Shown: in pieces, positions 9,201 to 17,118 of the stretch
Position numbering within the stretch: the first letter of the stretch is position 1
Layout of the letters: each line of letters begins with the position of its first letter
Source of the DNA: HLUCCA09 sp038745585
Lineage (GTDB): Bacteria; Pseudomonadota; Alphaproteobacteria; Rhodobacterales; Rhodobacteraceae
Assembly (NCBI GenBank): GCA_038745585.1
Contig: JBCDLH010000004.1
Span: forward strand, 310,001 to 374,000
Direction of reading: 5' to 3'
Length of the DNA: 64,000 nt
The notes under the pieces: generated by a model
What the model saw: the letters and a program-made list of their open reading frames with translations, nothing else
Databases searched by the model: none
What the model was told of the DNA's origin: nothing
Program-made: the position numbers and the translations under genes

Positions 9201-10949
9201 CGTGCTGCCATCAAAGACAAAGATGCCCTCCGAGGTGGCGTCTGCGTCGTCTGCGTCGCCGGTTTCTTCTTGCAGGAAAAAACCGCGGAGGTTGCGCCCG
9301 TCATCGGCGTCGTTCTCTTGAAAGTCACCCACAACGACGGCCTCAACCGTCACGATCTCCCCGTCGCGGAGGTTTTGATCCGCCGTGCCTTGGATCTCGT
9401 GGATCTTGGTGAGGGTAATGGCGGCGTCGTCGTCTTCGATGGTGCCAAGGCCGGTGTCATCGGCGGCGCTGACGCTCGCGTCGCTGACATTGGACAGAAT
9501 GACTGAGAGCGTCTCGTCGTCTTCGGCATCCGTATCGCCAAGCACGCTCACGGTGATCGCCTGCGTCTCGGCTGCTGTTCCCGCGAAGTTCAGCGTGCCA
9601 CTGAGCGATACGTAGTCCTCTCCCGCGGCGGCCTCGCCATCAGTTGTTGCAAAGTCGACAGTGAAGGGCCCAGGGGCATCCGCGCTCAGCGTGACGCTAA
9701 AGACGAGATCGGTGGTGCCCGCATCGCCTTCCAAGACGGTCACGTCGTCAATCGCGAGGGTGGGCGCCGGAGGCTCAGCGCTCACAACCCCGGGAGAGGC
9801 GATCTCTACGGCATCGAACGGCAAGCCGGTTGTGGAGGCGATTGCGCCGTCTATGCCTTCGGCGGAGAGCGCCCAATTGGCGCCATCGTCATTCGCGGCC
9901 GTCGCGGTGCTGTCGAGCGGGCCAATGTAGTAAATCGAAAATCCGCCGGGATCGCCTGGCCAAGGGCTCACGTCATCGAAATTCACCTCGTCGATCACAG
10001 TCCCAGAGGCATCCGCGAGTTGGATGATCTCGCTGGAGGCCGAGGGTGAATTCGACAGGTTGAAAAAGTTGCCATCGATTTGGATCACCTGATCCGCCGT
10101 CGCGATCGAGAATGACCCGGTGAACGCTATGTCGCTCACGTCCAAATCGACCAGCACAAGGGTCGCACCCGCAGCGATCACTGTGCCGAAGGGTAGGGTG
10201 TTGGGGCCGTCGCTGTCTTCGTCGTCGATGGTCCAGCCGCTGAGGTCTATGCTCGCATTGCCCGCGTTATGGATCTCGATGAATTGCGTATCGGTCGTGC
10301 TCTCGCTCGATGCGGCGTTGTAGAGGATCTCGGTGATAACGATCTGCGGCGCTTCGGGCGAGGTCTCTAGAGCGAAGCTGTTGGGGCCGGTTTGGTTTGC
10401 GGTGTTCGAACCGGTTGTCCAATTGGCGCCGTTGAAAAGCGCGGCTTGGAGGAGCGCGCGCTCCCCCGTTGTTGGCCCGGAATAGGCGATGTTGTCGATC
10501 TCGTTCACGGCCACCGCGCTCTCGCCAATCATCAAGCCAACGGGCAGAGCGGACGTGTTCGAACTCGTCGCATCGCTTTGAAAGACGCCGGCGCCGTCGT
10601 TGTTGAGCGCTGCAATCGGCGTGATCGTGCTGCCAACCTCTTGATAGGCAATGATCTGATCGCCGCTTGCGCTGAAGTTTAGGCTGCCGGCCTCCGCCAC
10701 CGTGCCGACCGTCGCGGACGGATCTGTTGTGATCGCAACGACCGTCCCGGCTGTCACGCCGCTGGTGGGAGCGGTCCAAGTGATGACGCCTTCATTGGCG
10801 CGAAAACCGGTATCGTCGCTCAACCATCCATTGTCGGTGAAGAGGATCACCTCGCCCGCCGGGATCTCCACCAACGCCACGAAAGCAAACCTGTCGATCC
10901 CATCTGCGTTATACTCGGTAAAGCCGATATCGCCTGGATTAAGGGCCAT
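6285..10949 (-). CDS. Giant ExeM/NucH-like extracellular nuclease (LTD, Calx-beta, OB, EEP domains)
   Basis: A 1554-residue protein. Order of modules: an LTD-like domain (about 1-195), a second lamin-tail domain (about 200-395, with IVITEILYNAAS), a Calx-beta domain (about 397-508, ending EDDD), an OB-fold region (about 512-640), an endonuclease/exonuclease/phosphatase domain starting at YKVASLNVLNFF (about 780-1260), a cadherin-like/VCBS-like module with NDNDPDGDALTL, and two related C-terminal repeats. EEP metal-site motifs are present: GLVELEND, LGDLNAY and SSDHDP. ATG at 10949 follows GGGGGG and is preferred over the ATG at 11207. No Sec signal peptide is visible; with the acidic repeats and the hydrophobic end (ATDPLFMV), type I secretion is plausible. 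Expected role: degrading extracellular DNA for biofilm turnover or phosphate supply. Confidence 0.87.
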   Translation of the reverse strand: MALNPGDIGFTEYNADGIDRFAFVALVEIPAGEVILFTDNGWLSDDTGFRANEGVITWTAPTSGVTAGTVVAITTDPSATVGTVAEAGSLNFSASGDQIIAYQEVGSTITPIAALNNDGAGVFQSDATSSNTSALPVGLMIGESAVAVNEIDNIAYSGPTTGERALLQAALFNGANWTTGSNTANQTGPNSFALETSPEAPQIVITEILYNAASSESTTDTQFIEIHNAGNASIDLSGWTIDDEDSDGPNTLPFGTVIAAGATLVLVDLDVSDIAFTGSFSIATADQVIQIDGNFFNLSNSPSASSEIIQLADASGTVIDEVNFDDVSPWPGDPGGFSIYYIGPLDSTATAANDDGANWALSAEGIDGAIASTTGLPFDAVEIASPGVVSAEPPAPTLAIDDVTVLEGDAGTTDLVFSVTLSADAPGPFTVDFATTDGEAAAGEDYVSLSGTLNFAGTAAETQAITVSVLGDTDAEDDETLSVILSNVSDASVSAADDTGLGTIEDDDAAITLTKIHEIQGTADQNLRDGEIVTVEAVVVGDFQENDADDGRNLRGFFLQEETGDADDADATSEGIFVFDGSTPDVNVNVGDIVRVTGTVDEFFGETQIDTVTRVELIQAATPETDVDTLVTRAVIDLPSPATTLSDDGDVQPDLEAFEGMLVRFADTLTITELFQLDRFNEIKLTEGDRPQQFSQFNDPDAAGLAAYRQEIGSRTITYDDGLSLQNQPIDTLDGFQGFSDANAPSMGDTIDALTGVLSYQWAGNAASGATWRVRATEDGENTFADTNPRETAPDDVRSDYKVASLNVLNFFTTLDEFPSMGEGSGPNGLSPRGADANPQNARQGTEPLDEYTRQLDKLVTTLIDVDADVIGLVELENDFAEGGDAPTGMGTVVGTGVAIEELVSALNTALGDEIYDWVRPAGQTTTSSEFVGGDAIAVGFIYDTTSTALIGEAAVLDTEAFIDPNETTNGGRNRAALAQTFEEIETGGQFTASVNHFKSKGDSGLDANEDGIPDDPSNPDSDQVDGQGYWNDTRTKAAAELIAWLGTDPTGAGDEDLMILGDLNAYAKEDPIQTILAGPDGVLGTDDDYADLTQIFEDPGAYSFVFDGLTGTLDYALVNEPLLAQITGTSKWNINSDEADALDYNLEFSRDPALFDGTTPFRSSDHDPIIVGLDLDSSNAAPIAENDVFTIDYHEIAALDVLDNDNDPDGDALTLTEIDGIEGPAPVTLLSGAVVSRNGDGTLRYDPNGAFAYLAGGETAVDTFDYTTSDGDLAATASVSVTLEGDPNTYNSGDFFVFFDFTNGGANLFGFNGNDLFIAGQGVSGFAKFDDFDDFLVKAAEVYDGDIEKAGVINDQRLDDGDGPNNISVTANDAVTIGGSGIAGSYRIQFDDKGDAQNFEAFVEKVLGKIDDNNVVATDPDDFRFDITDVDGPDLRVFYDKANDDFGLTDDGGLTQVRFGDLETFVETIVADLGGVQVRDGSFNDQRIADGATPFVRVNGQDDLIISGQGVGGRFKFEFENGAQADLAEDGLETLFALIDTANAVATDPLFMV

Positions 10950-11316
10950 GCCGCACCCCCCTTGTCCTGCATTGGGATCCGCCGCGCTGGCCCTCCCCAC
11001 CCATGGAGCGCTGATAGCCGGCCAGCTTTGTGCTCGGGGTGAAGTTTCTGTGAATCTTTGGCGTTGTCCACAGCAATCTGAAATCATGCTGAAATCCCGA
11101 GCGCCACAATCCGCGGGATATGGCTCATTGAGCTTTGGCGCACGTTCGAAGACAGGGGCGTTTCTGGGGCAGGCTCGGCGCTCTTGGGCTGGTGTGTGTT
11201 GGCGCATCTGCGCAACGAAGGCATGTAAGTCGGTCGGGGGAGACCCCGGCAGTTCTGCTGCGTCCCACCTTACGTACCGGTCTAACCTTGCTCAGCGGGT
11301 GTCGCGCCCCATCCTT
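10950..11316. other. Divergent intergenic region upstream of nuclease and xdhC
   Basis: A 367-base gene-free stretch between the nuclease start (minus) and XdhC (plus). The nuclease ribosome-binding site (a G-run) is at its left edge. The only clear structure is the tandem CTGAAATC repeat described separately. No convincing sigma70 promoter, RNA gene or ORF was seen; the open frames crossing it are simple extensions of the flanking genes. Confidence 0.4.
11078..11096. promoter_or_regulatory. Tandem CTGAAATC direct repeat, 11-bp period (candidate regulator site)
   Basis: CTGAAATC occurs at 11078-11085 and again at 11089-11096, separated by ATG, giving an 11-base period. This places both copies on the same DNA face, as in sites of OmpR-type response regulators. 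It lies about 130 bases upstream of the nuclease start. The regulator is not identified. Confidence 0.35.
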
Positions 11317-12255
11317 ATGCCCATGTTGATCAAGGCACCGCCGGCGCGCGACCCAATCGACGCCCTCCTCGCCAAGCCCGACCCGGGTGTTTTGGCCGTG
11401 ATTGCCGGGGTAGAGGGCCCCTCTTATCGCCCCGTTGGCGCCATGATGGCGGTTTTCTCCGAGAACACCCGCGCGGGCACGCTCTCATCGGGCTGCATCG
11501 AAGCGGACATCTCGCTCCATGCCATGCAGACGGCAGAGACAGGTGAACCGAAATTGCTCCGCTATGGGCGTGGCTCGCCCTTTGTCGACATCCAGCTCCC
11601 TTGCGGCGGCGGGCTCGACATCCTGCTGCTGCCTCGACCTGATCTCGATACGCTTGCCCGCGTCGCGGAGGCCCGCGCGCGGCGCACGCCTTGCGCCTTG
11701 TCCGTCGATTGTACCACCGGTGCGATGAAGATCGCGGCGCCGCGTCCCACCGGAAGGTCGGACGAGACGCTGACCATCCTGTTCGAACCTGGCATTCGTT
11801 TTCTTGTGTTTGGCAAGGGCCCTGAGGCAAGTACCTTCAGCGCGCTCGTCCAATCGGCGGGCTACGCCAATCTCTTGCTTTCGCCCGACGACGAGACCCG
11901 GACCATCGCCGCCGAGGCCGGATGTCCAACACAAGCGCTGACCGCGCAAGCCTTCCCTGAGGGGCTCGATGCGGATGACCGCACCGCCATCATCCTTTTC
12001 TTTCACGACCACGATTGGGAGCCGCCGATCCTCGCCGGCGCGCTCAAGACACCCGCGTTTTATATCGGCGCGCAAGGGAGCCAGCGGGCGCGGGATGCGC
12101 GGCTCTTAACCCTCGACGCCATGGGCGTCACGCAGGAAGCGCGGGCGCGTTTGCACGGGCCCGTCGGCCTGATCCCATCGGCGCGGGATGCCGGGACGCT
12201 CGCCGTTTCGGTTTTGGCGGAGATCCTGGGCAAGGCGATGGCACGGGCGGCGTGA
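11317..12255 (+). CDS. XdhC-family molybdenum cofactor maturation protein
   Basis: A 312-residue protein with an N-terminal XdhC/CoxI domain carrying GTLSSGCIEADI (the conserved Cys binds or protects Moco in the family) and LPCGGGLDILL. A C-terminal Rossmann-like XdhC_C domain begins at about IRFLVFGKGPEAS and includes AFYIGAQGSQRARDAR and GLIPSARDAGTLAVSVLAEI. Family knowledge: XdhC receives the molybdenum cofactor, promotes its sulfuration and delivers it to xanthine-dehydrogenase-type enzymes. Start choice is uncertain among ATG 11317, ATG 11323 and GTG 11299; none has a strong Shine-Dalgarno. It overlaps the downstream MocA-like gene by four bases. No molybdoenzyme is encoded in the window, so the client must be elsewhere. 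Confidence 0.85.
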   Translation: MPMLIKAPPARDPIDALLAKPDPGVLAVIAGVEGPSYRPVGAMMAVFSENTRAGTLSSGCIEADISLHAMQTAETGEPKLLRYGRGSPFVDIQLPCGGGLDILLLPRPDLDTLARVAEARARRTPCALSVDCTTGAMKIAAPRPTGRSDETLTILFEPGIRFLVFGKGPEASTFSALVQSAGYANLLLSPDDETRTIAAEAGCPTQALTAQAFPEGLDADDRTAIILFFHDHDWEPPILAGALKTPAFYIGAQGSQRARDARLLTLDAMGVTQEARARLHGPVGLIPSARDAGTLAVSVLAEILGKAMARAA

Positions 12256-12836
12256 CCACCGCCGGCGTCCTGCTCGCGGCCGGACGCTCTCGCCGCTTCG
12301 GTGCCGAAGACAAACTGCTGGCGCCGTTGAAGGGGCGCCCGCTTGTCGCGCATGCCGTGGCGGCGCTGCGTGCCGTCAAGCCCGAGATCTTGATCGGTGT
12401 GACACCGTCGGCGGCCGTTTCGCGGCTGCTTGCGGGGTTCGAGATTGTTGCGCCGCTGGAGGACGCGCCCGAGCAAGCAGACAGTCTGCGCGCCGGTCTG
12501 AGCTGCGCCTGGGCGTGTGGGGCAAAGCGGGTGCTCGTCGTTCTGGGCGACATGCCCTTCGTCACGCCGGCACTGCTCGCCGATGTGCTCGCGCGGTGCG
12601 AGGAAACCCGCCCCAGCGCGGCGACAGATGGCTTTCGGCCCATGCCTCCGGCCTGCTTTCCCGAAGCGTTCTTTCCCGAGGTTTTGGCCCTGCGCGGAGA
12701 CCGCGGCGCCGCTCGCCTCCTCCGCAACCTGCCGTGCGAGGCTCTGGTCCACGTCCCACCCCGCACCTTGCACGACATCGACACCGTCGCGGGGCTGGCG
12801 ACCGCACGCGCCGCAATGATCGGCAGCGAGGCTTAG
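12252..12836 (+). CDS. mocA: MocA-like molybdenum cofactor nucleotidyltransferase (NTP_transf_3)
   Basis: A 194-residue protein starting with the nucleotidyltransferase signature GVLLAAGRSRRFGAEDKLLA (about 4-23). It continues with VLVVLGDMPFVTPAL, where the Asp would bind metal, and ends with HDIDTVAGLATA, where the HDID motif is typical of MocA. Family knowledge: MocA couples CTP to molybdopterin to form the cytosine dinucleotide cofactor of some xanthine oxidase family enzymes. The GTG start overlaps the XdhC stop (GTGA), so the two are translationally coupled. CTP versus GTP specificity cannot be decided by eye, but pairing with XdhC favours a MocA role. Confidence 0.82.
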   Translation: MTTAGVLLAAGRSRRFGAEDKLLAPLKGRPLVAHAVAALRAVKPEILIGVTPSAAVSRLLAGFEIVAPLEDAPEQADSLRAGLSCAWACGAKRVLVVLGDMPFVTPALLADVLARCEETRPSAATDGFRPMPPACFPEAFFPEVLALRGDRGAARLLRNLPCEALVHVPPRTLHDIDTVAGLATARAAMIGSEA

Positions 12837-12876
12837 TGCCGGCCGGCGGCATACGGCAAATGGCCTGGGCACCGTC

Positions 12877-13674
12877 CTACCGGGATCGTTCGCCATGCCA
12901 GCCGAAGAGGCTCAGCACGGCAAAAATCAGCGCTGCGACGCAGACGATCGACGGGCCCGCCGGCGTGTCGAAAACGTAGGCCGCGCGAAGGCCTGTGACC
13001 GCCGAGAGAGCGCCAATCCCGCCCGCGATCACGGCCATCGTCTCGGGCGTGCGGGCGAGCCCGCGCGCGGCGGCCGCCGGGATGATGAGCATCGCGGCGA
13101 TCAAGAGCACGCCGACGACCTTGATCGCCACCGCCACGGTGATCGCCAGCGCAAGCGTTAGGATCAGTTGCTCGCGCTTCGGGTCGAGCCCGCCAGCATA
13201 GGCCATATCTTCATTGAGCGTCGCAGAGAGAAGTGCCGACCAACGCCACGCGATTAGCCCGACGACTACCAGCGCGCCGCCCCAGATCACGGCAAGGTCG
13301 GCGCGCGACACGGCAAGGATGTCGCCAAAGAGGTAGGCCATCAGATCGATCCGGATGCCGGAGAGGAACGACACCGCGACAAGGCCGAAGGCAAGCATGG
13401 AATGGGCCAAGACGCCGAGCAACGTATCCATTGTATAGCCCCGGTTCGAAAGCAGGGTGACCGTCATCGCCATGACCAGCGCGACGGCCATCGTTCCGAC
13501 GAAGATCGAAAACTGAAACGCGAGTGAGAGCGCCACGCCAAGGATGGCGGCGTGGGCCGTCGCGTCGCCGAAATAGGCCATGCGGCGCCACACGACGAAG
13601 CAGCCGAGCGGAGCCGCCGCGATGGCGACACCGATCCCGGCTAGGCTGGCGCGGGTCATGAAGTCGTCGAGCAT
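12877..13674 (-). CDS. znuB: Zinc ABC transporter permease ZnuB
   Basis: A 265-residue, strongly hydrophobic protein of the ABC-3 (metal permease) family. It begins MLDDFMTRASLAGIGVAI and has about eight membrane segments, with conserved features such as WRRMAYFGDATAHAAILGVA and the cytoplasmic loop GLDPKREQL. It forms the inner-membrane channel for Zn2+ delivered by ZnuA. ATG at 13674 overlaps the znuC stop; a GTG immediately before it is an alternative. It is the last gene of the zur-znuC-znuB operon. Zinc specificity is inferred from Zur and the His-rich ZnuA next door. Confidence 0.92.
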   Translation of the reverse strand: MLDDFMTRASLAGIGVAIAAAPLGCFVVWRRMAYFGDATAHAAILGVALSLAFQFSIFVGTMAVALVMAMTVTLLSNRGYTMDTLLGVLAHSMLAFGLVAVSFLSGIRIDLMAYLFGDILAVSRADLAVIWGGALVVVGLIAWRWSALLSATLNEDMAYAGGLDPKREQLILTLALAITVAVAIKVVGVLLIAAMLIIPAAAARGLARTPETMAVIAGGIGALSAVTGLRAAYVFDTPAGPSIVCVAALIFAVLSLFGWHGERSR

Positions 13675-14435
13675 CACTCGGCGGCTTCTTGGCGCGGCGG
13701 CGCGCCGTCCGAAGGCTGGGTCTCGGACCTCTCTTCGGGCTCGTGCGCGTGGCGGTAAAGCGCCAGAGCCCCGTCCGTGCCTGTGCCAAAGAGCGCGCGA
13801 TACTCGGGCGCCGAGGCGACGATTGCCGGCGTCCCCTGACAGCAGATACGGCCGTTAAGGCAAATCACGCGGTCCGACGCGCTCATCACAACGTGAAGTT
13901 CGTGGCTGATCATTAGAACCGCGCAACCGGTATTCTGACGGACTGCCTCGATCTGCCGATAAAATGCCGCGGAGCCCGGTTGATCGAGGCCCTGGGTCGC
14001 TTCGTCGAGCAGCAAGAGCTCGGGCCGGTTCATCAGGGCGTGCGCCAAGAGAACGCGCTGAAATTGTCCGCCCGACAGACGTGACATCTGGCGCCTGCCC
14101 AGATCCGGTACGCCGGCCGTCTCGAGGGCGGCCGCGGTAGAGGCGCGGTCGGCGCGTGTGCGCAGGCGCATAAACCGTTCAACGGTGATTGGCAGCGTCG
14201 GGTCGATATGCAGGCGCTGGGGAACGTAGCCAATTTTAAGCCCCGGCTTCAGCGTTACCTTGCCCGTGGCGGCGGGCGCCGCCCCAATGATTGCGCGCAG
14301 AAGGCTCGTCTTGCCCGAGCCGTTGGGGCCGACGATCGTCACGATCTCGCCCGGCGCGATGGACATGTCGACCCCTGATAGCGCCGTGTTCCCGCCATAG
14401 CGAACGCTCAGCCTTTCAACGGTGAGGAGGGTCAT
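13674..14435 (-). CDS. znuC: Zinc ABC transporter ATP-binding protein ZnuC
   Basis: A 253-residue ABC ATPase with Walker A GPNGSGKT (about 36-43), signature LSGGQFQR, and Walker B LLLLDEATQGLD. The tail is charged with several Glu and His residues (HAHEPEERSE), as often seen in ZnuC. It powers zinc import through ZnuB. ATG at 14435 is preceded by GAGGAGG-like sequence and overlaps the zur stop by four bases. The longer frame to 14591 lies inside zur and is not used. Confidence 0.93.
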   Translation of the reverse strand: MTLLTVERLSVRYGGNTALSGVDMSIAPGEIVTIVGPNGSGKTSLLRAIIGAAPAATGKVTLKPGLKIGYVPQRLHIDPTLPITVERFMRLRTRADRASTAAALETAGVPDLGRRQMSRLSGGQFQRVLLAHALMNRPELLLLDEATQGLDQPGSAAFYRQIEAVRQNTGCAVLMISHELHVVMSASDRVICLNGRICCQGTPAIVASAPEYRALFGTGTDGALALYRHAHEPEERSETQPSDGAPPRQEAAE

Positions 14436-14965
14436 CGGGCGATAGGGTCGGCACCGCATTTGTCGATGCAGGCGGGACACATGCCTTCGGCTTCTAGAAC
14501 GGTCTGCTCGATCAGAAAACCCGCGGCGCGGGCGGCCTCGTCGAATGCTCGATGGACCGGTGCGGCGGCGGCCTCGCCGATCGCGTCGCACACCCGGCAG
14601 ATCAAGAAGGCCGGTGAATGCGCTTTGTCCGGGTGTGCGCAGGCGACAAAGGCGCTCAGCCGCTCGATCTTGTGCACAAAGCCATGCTCGACCAGAAAGC
14701 CGAGTGCCCGATAGGCCACTGGGGGCTGCGAGCCAAATCCACCTTCGCGCAATCGGTCAAGAATAGCATAGGCTCCGAGAGCGCGGTGCTCCTCCAAAAG
14801 AACCTCCAGGACTTTTCGACGCACCGGTGTCAGCTGCAGCCCGTCCTTCGTGCAACGCGCCTCCGCCGCGCTCAGGGCCCTGTCAATACAGCGGCCATGA
14901 TCATGCTGGCCGAAGCCGAAGGCGGCGGTGTCTTGGCCCGGCTGGGATGTCGCGTTGCTTGTCAC
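14432..14965 (-). CDS. zur: Fur-family zinc uptake regulator Zur
   Basis: A 177-residue Fur-family repressor. The winged-helix region has LTPVRRKVLEVLLEEHRALGAY. Structural-zinc Cys pairs are present as CRVC and CPACIDKC, and a His-containing N-terminal segment (GQHDHGRC) may bind metal. Role: with Zn2+ bound it represses zinc uptake genes. The start is GTG at 14965. The gene is first in the zur-znuC-znuB operon and divergent from znuA, with only 54 bases between the two starts, so a single operator could control both. Zur rather than Fur is favoured strongly by this context. Confidence 0.92.
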   Translation of the reverse strand: MTSNATSQPGQDTAAFGFGQHDHGRCIDRALSAAEARCTKDGLQLTPVRRKVLEVLLEEHRALGAYAILDRLREGGFGSQPPVAYRALGFLVEHGFVHKIERLSAFVACAHPDKAHSPAFLICRVCDAIGEAAAAPVHRAFDEAARAAGFLIEQTVLEAEGMCPACIDKCGADPIAR

Positions 14966-14992
14966 GGCGGTCTTTGTCAGGTACCCACAGCA

Positions 14993-15009
14993 ACGTTATC
15001 AAATCACGT
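14993..15009. promoter_or_regulatory. Candidate Zur operator between zur and znuA
   Basis: The 17-base ACGTTATCAAATCACGT is an imperfect palindrome with the core GTTAT-N3-ATCAC, one base away from the GTTAT-N3-ATAAC type symmetry reported for alphaproteobacterial Zur boxes. It lies in the 54-base gap between divergent zur and znuA starts. Function is inferred from position and symmetry. Confidence 0.55.
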
Positions 15010-15019
15010 GGAGTCCTCA

Positions 15020-16219
15020 ATGTCTAGAACCCTACCGCTCTCGGCTGCCGCTGCGCTTCTGGGCACGACAGCTTTGGCCGAGGTGCCGAGCGTAGCGACA
15101 GATATTGCGCCGGTCCATTCGCTGGTTGCCCGCGTCATGGACGGCGTTGGCACGCCCAACTTGATCATGCAGCCGGGCGCCAGCCCGCATTCCTACAACA
15201 TGCGTCCGTCCGAGGCCGAAGCGCTTCAAAATGCCGATGTGGTATTTTGGATTGGCGAGGATCTGTCGCCCTGGCTGGAAAGCGCCGTTGAAACTTTGGC
15301 GGCCAACGCATCGGTGACCGAGCTTTTGGAGGCCGACGCAACGGTCCTGCACGACTTCCGAGAGAGCGCTCTCTTTGAAGCGCATGACCACAGCGATCAC
15401 GGCGACCACGGTCATGGCGAAGAGCATGCGGATCACGGTCATGACGATCACGACCACGGCGAGGAGCACGCCAGCCACGACCACGATCACGGCGAAGAGC
15501 ATGCCAGCCACGATCACGGCGAAGAGCATGCCGAACATGCGTCGCATGACCATGACCACGCCAGCCATGAAGAGCATGCTCACGATGACCACGCCCATGG
15601 AGAAGATCACGCCCATGGCGAGGCGCATGACCATGACGAGGTGACAGAGGCCGCGGCGCATGGCGACCACGATCATGACCACGGTCACGCGCACGGCGCT
15701 CACGATCCCCATGCCTGGCTCTCGCCCGAGAACGCACGGACATGGCTTAACCTGATCGCGGCGGAGCTGTCCGCGGCAGACCCCGAAAACGCGGGCACCT
15801 ACTTTGCCAATGCTGCGGCGGCGCGTGACGAGCTCGAAACCCTTGCTGAAGAGGTCGACGGCATCCTCGACCCGGTGCGCGGCGGAAACTTTATCGTATT
15901 CCACGACGCCTATCAGTATTTCGAGATGGATTTCGATTTCCCTGCTGCCGGCGCGATCTCGCTCGGTGATGCGAGCGACCCAAGCCCCGCGCGGATCGCC
16001 GAGATCCAGGGTCGGATCCTAGACGAGGGTATCGATTGCGTCTTGGCCGAGCCGCAGTTCAACGACGGCTTGGTGACGACCGTCCTTGCAGGGACCGAGG
16101 CCAACACAAGCGTGATTGACCCGCTTGGCGTCAGCCTCGATATCGGGCCAACGCTCTATCCGCAGCTCATCCGCAACATGGCGACGACCCTCGCGGGCTG
16201 CCTGACCGGCCAAAGCTAA
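15020..16219 (+). CDS. znuA: Periplasmic zinc-binding protein ZnuA with very long His/Asp/Glu loop
   Basis: A 399-residue cluster A-I binding protein with a signal peptide (about 1-20, ending ALA). The first lobe has ATDIAPVHSLVARVM and the first metal-ligand His in GASPHSYNMRPSEA. Residues about 121-235 form an extremely His-rich loop built of HDHGEEHAS-like units, far longer than in most ZnuA proteins. The second lobe resumes at HDPHAWLSPENA, then FIVFHDAYQYFE, giving the other conserved His ligands. Role: captures periplasmic Zn2+ for ZnuBC; the loop probably acts as a zinc sponge or sensor. ATG at 15020 follows GTGGAG. Upstream frame extension to 14618 lies over zur and is rejected. Confidence 0.93.
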   Translation: MSRTLPLSAAAALLGTTALAEVPSVATDIAPVHSLVARVMDGVGTPNLIMQPGASPHSYNMRPSEAEALQNADVVFWIGEDLSPWLESAVETLAANASVTELLEADATVLHDFRESALFEAHDHSDHGDHGHGEEHADHGHDDHDHGEEHASHDHDHGEEHASHDHGEEHAEHASHDHDHASHEEHAHDDHAHGEDHAHGEAHDHDEVTEAAAHGDHDHDHGHAHGAHDPHAWLSPENARTWLNLIAAELSAADPENAGTYFANAAAARDELETLAEEVDGILDPVRGGNFIVFHDAYQYFEMDFDFPAAGAISLGDASDPSPARIAEIQGRILDEGIDCVLAEPQFNDGLVTTVLAGTEANTSVIDPLGVSLDIGPTLYPQLIRNMATTLAGCLTGQS

Positions 16220-16467
16220 GCCAAACGCTAACTGTTCCCACGCCCGCCGCTGGTGTGGGGACGCGGGCGCCGCGGTTGGTGGGCGCCGCGGCTAGGTTGG
16301 AACGTCATCGTAATCGTGTTTCCAAACGATGTTACCGACCATCGGTCGCTGAGACCCATCCCGGCCGATGTCGCGGTCCACACCCATGCGAGAGCTATCA
16401 TCGCTCCAGTGATGGCAGCTCAGGAACTTGCTCCACCGGCCGCGTTGGGCCATTCGCTCAGATGCTC

Positions 16468-17118
16468 CTACCGCCGCGCGAGGCCAATGTTCGCAGCACC
16501 GCCTGTCTCGGGTTGCAGCGTCGAGCAGACCGCCCCGCCGGCCTGCGTCGATTGGCAGAGGATCTCGCGCCGGTGGATGTAGCCGCCGTCGCTGCAAGGT
16601 AAGTTGTCGCCCTCGACGAGCACGAGGCCGTTCTCCGCGAACTCAGCCGTGACCGGCCCTTCGCAGCTGACACCGGCCGTATCGAGCATGCGTTGCCGCC
16701 CATTGCCCTCGGCGTCAAAGCACATCTGCCAATCGGCGTAGGACGCAACGGCATCGGTATCCACGTCGCGCGTCTGATAATCGAGCGTCACGTCCCAGCA
16801 ACCATAGATCATCGGCAAAGCACGATTGGTCCACCCTTCAGCGACGATTGGCCGTCGCGGGTCCGGTCCGGTCGCGGTGCATTGGGTGCCGGCCAGCTCG
16901 CGCTCCAGGTCGTAGACGATCCGCTCCAACGCGACGCGTTCGGCGTCGAGCGCCGCAAGCTGCGCCTCGGCGGCGAGCTCGCTCTCGGGCGGGCAACCGG
17001 AAAAACGGTCGAGCGCGGGCCAATCCACAGCACAGGCCTGCAAGACCAAAGCGGAGGAAACGAGGACACCGGCGACGAGCACGAGCGATAAAAGCGTGAG
17101 GAAAACAAAGAGAAACAT
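16468..17118 (-). CDS. Membrane-anchored Cys-containing protein of unknown function
   Basis: A 216-residue protein with one N-terminal membrane segment (about 1-26), then CAVDWPALDRFSGCPPE and a coiled stretch (LAALDAERVALERIVYDLER). The C-terminal domain has paired cysteines in YGCWDVTLDYQ, WQMCFDAEGNG, VSCEGPV, NLPCSDGGYIHRREILCQ and GAVCSTLQPE. I do not recognise a characterised family. The Arg/Glu-rich coil followed by a Cys/Pro-rich segment recalls the corresponding region of SrfA at 30899-32206, so it may be a satellite of the neighbouring srf locus; this is a weak inference. ATG at 17118 is chosen; a TTG at 17130 is possible. It converges on znuA. Confidence 0.65.
   Translation of the reverse strand: MFLFVFLTLLSLVLVAGVLVSSALVLQACAVDWPALDRFSGCPPESELAAEAQLAALDAERVALERIVYDLERELAGTQCTATGPDPRRPIVAEGWTNRALPMIYGCWDVTLDYQTRDVDTDAVASYADWQMCFDAEGNGRQRMLDTAGVSCEGPVTAEFAENGLVLVEGDNLPCSDGGYIHRREILCQSTQAGGAVCSTLQPETGGAANIGLARR

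Noticed and set aside
15380..15720. Repetitive DNA considered as a possible CRISPR array or tandem-repeat element
   Set aside because: The repeats are short, in frame and encode the His-rich ZnuA loop; there are no constant repeats with unique spacers.
16240..16285. Terminator between znuA and the convergent gene
   Set aside because: CGCCCGC/GCGGGCG can pair, but the loop is long and there is no T-run on either side.
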